64,000 nt of DNA from NCBI GenBank assembly GCA_963804045.1, contig CAWDOR010000009.1, positions 1 to 64,000 on the forward strand. Direction: 5' to 3'. The translations under genes were made by a program, and so were the position numbers. This DNA is from Rhodoblastus sp963804045. GTDB taxonomy: Bacteria; Pseudomonadota; Alphaproteobacteria; Rhizobiales; Beijerinckiaceae. Numbering within the stretch: position 1 is the stretch's first letter; each line of letters begins with the position of its first letter. Below, piece after piece: positions 61,644 to 64,000 of this stretch. A model generated the notes under the pieces. It ran no database searches. It was not told the origin of the DNA and was given only the letters and a program-made list of their open reading frames with translations.

Positions 61644-64000
61644 GCGCTAGCGCGGCGGTCCGGCTGCGCGATCTGCGCCACGCCTATGGCAAGGTCAGGG
61701 CGCTGGAGGGCCTGTCGCTCGACATTCCCTCCGGCTGCATGGTCGGGCTGGTCGGTCCCGATGGCGTGGGAAAATCGACTTTGCTCGCCCTGATCGCCGG
61801 GGCCAAGGCGCTCCAGGACGGCGGCGTCGAGGTTTTGGAGGGCGATATCGACTCCGGCGCCTGGCGCAGGGAAATCTGCCCGCGCATCGCCTATATGCCG
61901 CAGGGCCTGGGCAAGAACCTCTATCCCGACCTGACGGTCGAGGAAAATATCTCCTTCTTTTCCAGGCTTTACGGCCAGAGCGCGGGGGAAGGCGCGGCCC
62001 GCGTCGCCGGGCTGATGCGCGACATTGGCCTCGCGCCTTTCGCCAAGAGATTATGTTCGCAATTGTCCGGCGGCATGAAACAAAAACTCGGCCTGTGCTG
62101 CGCCTTGATCCACGATCCCGAACTGTTGATCCTCGACGAGCCGACCACCGGCGTCGATCCGCTGTCGCGCCGGCAGTTCTGGGAGCTGGTGGACAATATG
62201 CGGCGCACGGCGCGCCGCGGCAGCGGCGCGCCGCAAACAGCGACAAAGACCGGGCGCCGCGGCAGCGGCGCGCCGCAAACAGCGACAAAGACCGCGCGGG
62301 GCGCCGGCGGCGAGGTAAAAGAGATGAGCGTGATCGTCGCCACCGCCTATATGGAGGAGGCCGAGCGTTTCGACTTTTTGATCGTCATGAACGACGGGCG
62401 GATTTTGGCGACCGGCGCGCCCGGAGAAATCAAGGCGCGCACCGGAACCTCCAGCATTGAGGACGCCTTTGTCGCGCTGCTGCCGGAGGACGGCGCGCGG
62501 AAAAAACTGGAGATTCCGCCCCGCCGCGACGATGGCGGCGCCCCGGTGATTTCGGCGCGGGGGCTGACGAAAAAATTCGGCGATTTCGTCGCGGTCGATC
62601 ATGTCGATCTCGACATCGACAGGGGCGAGATTTTCGGCTTTCTCGGCTCCAATGGCTGCGGCAAGACCACGGTGATGAAAATGCTCACCGGCCTGCTCGA
62701 AGCCAGCGGCGGCGAGGCTTTGCTGTTCGGCGCAAGCGTCGAGGCCGGGGGCATGTCGGCGCGCCGGCGCGTCGGCTATATGTCGCAGGGCTTTTCGCTC
62801 TATGCCGAATTGACGGTGCAGCAGAATCTCGATCTGCACGCCCGGCTGTTCGCCCTCTCCCCGGCGCAAGGCAAGGCGCGGATCGGCGAATTATTGACCC
62901 GTTTCGGCCTCGAGGACCACAAAAACGCGCTGGCCGCCGATCTGCCGCTCGGCCTGCGCCAGCGCCTGTCGCTGGCCGTGGCCCTGGTCCATGAGCCGGA
63001 TCTGCTGATCCTCGACGAGCCGACCTCGGGCGTCGATCCCGTGGCGCGCGACGAATTCTGGGCGCAGCTGGTCGAATTGTCGCGCAACCAGGGCGTGACC
63101 ATTTTCATGTCGACGCATTTCATGAATGAGGCGGCGCGCTGCGACCGCATCTCGCTGATGGATTCAGGAAAAGTGCTGGCGACGGGAACGCCCGCCGAAC
63201 TGGTCGCCGCCAGAGGAGTCGAAAATCTCGAAGACGCCTTTATCTCCTATCTCGAAGAGGCCGGCGCGGCGCGGCCTCAGACCGCGGCGGCCGCGCCCAT
63301 CGCCAGCACGGCGCCGCAAAAGAATCCGGCCTTCAGCCTGCGGCGGATGATGGCCTATACGATCCGCGAAGTGCTGGAATTGTCGCGCGATCCGATTCGG
63401 CTGTCCTATGCGATCTTCGGCCCCGCCGTGCTGCTGCTGGTGCTCGGTTTCGGCATCACCACGGATGTGGATTCGCTGACTTTCGCCGCCTTCGACCGCG
63501 ACAATTCCTTCTACAGCCGCGCCTATTTGAGCGAAGTGCGCGGCTCCTCCTATTTTCTCGAGCAACCGCCGATCCGTGACGATCGCGACCTCGACGAGCG
63601 GCTGATCGGCGGCAAGGTCAGCGCCGCCATCGAGATCCCGCCAGGTTTTGGCCGCGACATCAGGAAAGGCGAGCCGACCGAGGTTTCCGTCTCGATCGAC
63701 GGGGCCATGCCGTTCCGCGCCGAAACCATCCACGGCTATCTGACCGCCGTCCACCAACAATTCGTCAACGATCCAGCGATCCACGGCTTTGCCGCGGCCC
63801 CGGCGGCGCCGGCCAATATCGAGACGCGCTTCCGCTACAATCAGGATTTCGACTCCATCTACGCCATGGTCCCCGGCGCCATAGCCCTGCAACTGGCGTT
63901 GATCCCCGCGATTCTGATGGCGCTAGCCATCGTCCGCGAAAAGGAGCTGGGCTCCATCACCAATCTCTATGTGACCCCGGTGACGCGGCTGGAGTTCCTG
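61640..64000 (+). CDS. rbbA: RbbA-like ABC transporter, two ATPase domains plus permease; cut by window edge
   Basis: The frame is open to the right edge (787 codons seen). NBD1 has GPDGVGKSTLL (Walker A), LSGGMKQKLGLCC (signature) and LLILDEPTTGVDP (Walker B). NBD2 has GSNGCGKTTVM, LPLGLRQRLSLAV and LLILDEPTSGVDP. In both, the signature or H-loop is altered as in E. coli RbbA (VATAYMEEAERFD in NBD1 lacks the usual His). The ABC2-type permease begins near residue 560 (IFGPAVLLLVLGFGITTDV). NBD1 carries an extra tandem repeat. RbbA binds ribosomes in E. coli; export substrate unknown. Confidence 0.92.
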   Translation, partial: MSASAAVRLRDLRHAYGKVRALEGLSLDIPSGCMVGLVGPDGVGKSTLLALIAGAKALQDGGVEVLEGDIDSGAWRREICPRIAYMPQGLGKNLYPDLTVEENISFFSRLYGQSAGEGAARVAGLMRDIGLAPFAKRLCSQLSGGMKQKLGLCCALIHDPELLILDEPTTGVDPLSRRQFWELVDNMRRTARRGSGAPQTATKTGRRGSGAPQTATKTARGAGGEVKEMSVIVATAYMEEAERFDFLIVMNDGRILATGAPGEIKARTGTSSIEDAFVALLPEDGARKKLEIPPRRDDGGAPVISARGLTKKFGDFVAVDHVDLDIDRGEIFGFLGSNGCGKTTVMKMLTGLLEASGGEALLFGASVEAGGMSARRRVGYMSQGFSLYAELTVQQNLDLHARLFALSPAQGKARIGELLTRFGLEDHKNALAADLPLGLRQRLSLAVALVHEPDLLILDEPTSGVDPVARDEFWAQLVELSRNQGVTIFMSTHFMNEAARCDRISLMDSGKVLATGTPAELVAARGVENLEDAFISYLEEAGAARPQTAAAAPIASTAPQKNPAFSLRRMMAYTIREVLELSRDPIRLSYAIFGPAVLLLVLGFGITTDVDSLTFAAFDRDNSFYSRAYLSEVRGSSYFLEQPPIRDDRDLDERLIGGKVSAAIEIPPGFGRDIRKGEPTEVSVSIDGAMPFRAETIHGYLTAVHQQFVNDPAIHGFAAAPAAPANIETRFRYNQDFDSIYAMVPGAIALQLALIPAILMALAIVREKELGSITNLYVTPVTRLEFL
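62212..62295 (+). repeat. Two 42-bp tandem repeats inside rbbA NBD1
   Basis: Two near-identical 42-bp units (second begins 62254) encode RRGSGAPQTATKT plus G or A. They sit between the Walker B/D-loop part and MSVIVATAYMEEAE, where related RbbA proteins have only a short linker. In-frame and basic, so it probably forms a surface loop. Confidence 0.8.

Noticed and set aside
1..64000. CRISPR array or insertion sequence
   Set aside because: No regularly spaced repeats with unique spacers and no transposase motif were seen; the only periodic repeats are the short ones listed.

Overview
The window is a high-GC alphaproteobacterial chromosome segment. Gene order (nrdR-ribD-ribE, ribH-nusB-thiL, purM-purN, CDP-alcohol phosphatidyltransferase/perM/hda/ppk/ppx, rnd, aspS), an IalB-type periplasmic protein and a hopanoid HpnJ radical SAM enzyme point to Hyphomicrobiales, perhaps near Beijerinckiaceae/Methylocystaceae. 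The family is inference; class is well supported.

Region 1-7878 is the right end of an integrated element. It has small phage-like genes, a divergent regulatory region, a DEDDh exonuclease and a phage-type C5 cytosine methyltransferase (both broken by several frameshifts), and an intact tyrosine integrase. It ends on the 3' half of a tRNA-Lys gene (7834-7878). The left end, which should carry the whole tRNA, is outside the window, and a beta-propeller protein fragment sits at the left edge. Just outside the attachment site (8.0-9.1 kb) lie remnants of a GH15 glucoamylase and a universal stress protein.

Region 9.1-14.6 kb holds small conserved proteins, a cold-shock protein with a long leader, aspS, a short-chain dehydrogenase and rnd. 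Region 14.6-30.6 kb is accessory: a nickel/cobalt permease with a NikR-type operator; a four-gene operon (DUF5132-like, HMA2-like, a P-type ATPase lacking the CPx motif, EcsC-like) preceded by three 10-bp direct repeats at 15-bp period; a PsiF-repeat protein; a FAD oxidoreductase with a duplicated Cys domain; a potassium-channel protein; and a locus of two cysteine-rich secreted proteins followed by a DsbA-like oxidoreductase.

Region 30.6-45.8 kb is housekeeping: polyphosphate metabolism (ppx, ppk), replication control (hda), phospholipid and purine synthesis, a soluble FIST-type chemoreceptor, a GST-like protein, proton-pumping pyrophosphatase, thiL, nusB and ribH. The riboflavin cluster is then interrupted by about 4 kb (45.9-49.7 kb), mostly on the other strand. 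This insert carries an Lgt-like membrane protein, a radical SAM protein resembling archaeal tetraether-lipid synthase, and two paralogous small membrane proteins. ribE, ribD and nrdR follow.

Region 52-64 kb holds a SulP transporter, a glycosyltransferase-like protein, secreted proteins, a WYL regulator/VOC pair joined by a perfect hairpin that contains the VOC ribosome-binding site, hpnJ, glutaminase, and an HlyD/RbbA export pair cut by the right edge.

Single-base frameshifts recur in genes expected to be intact (ppk, pgsA-like, glsA, the Tes-like radical SAM gene), so part of the disruption may be sequencing error. The much denser frameshifts in the integrated element look like real decay or a poorly resolved segment.
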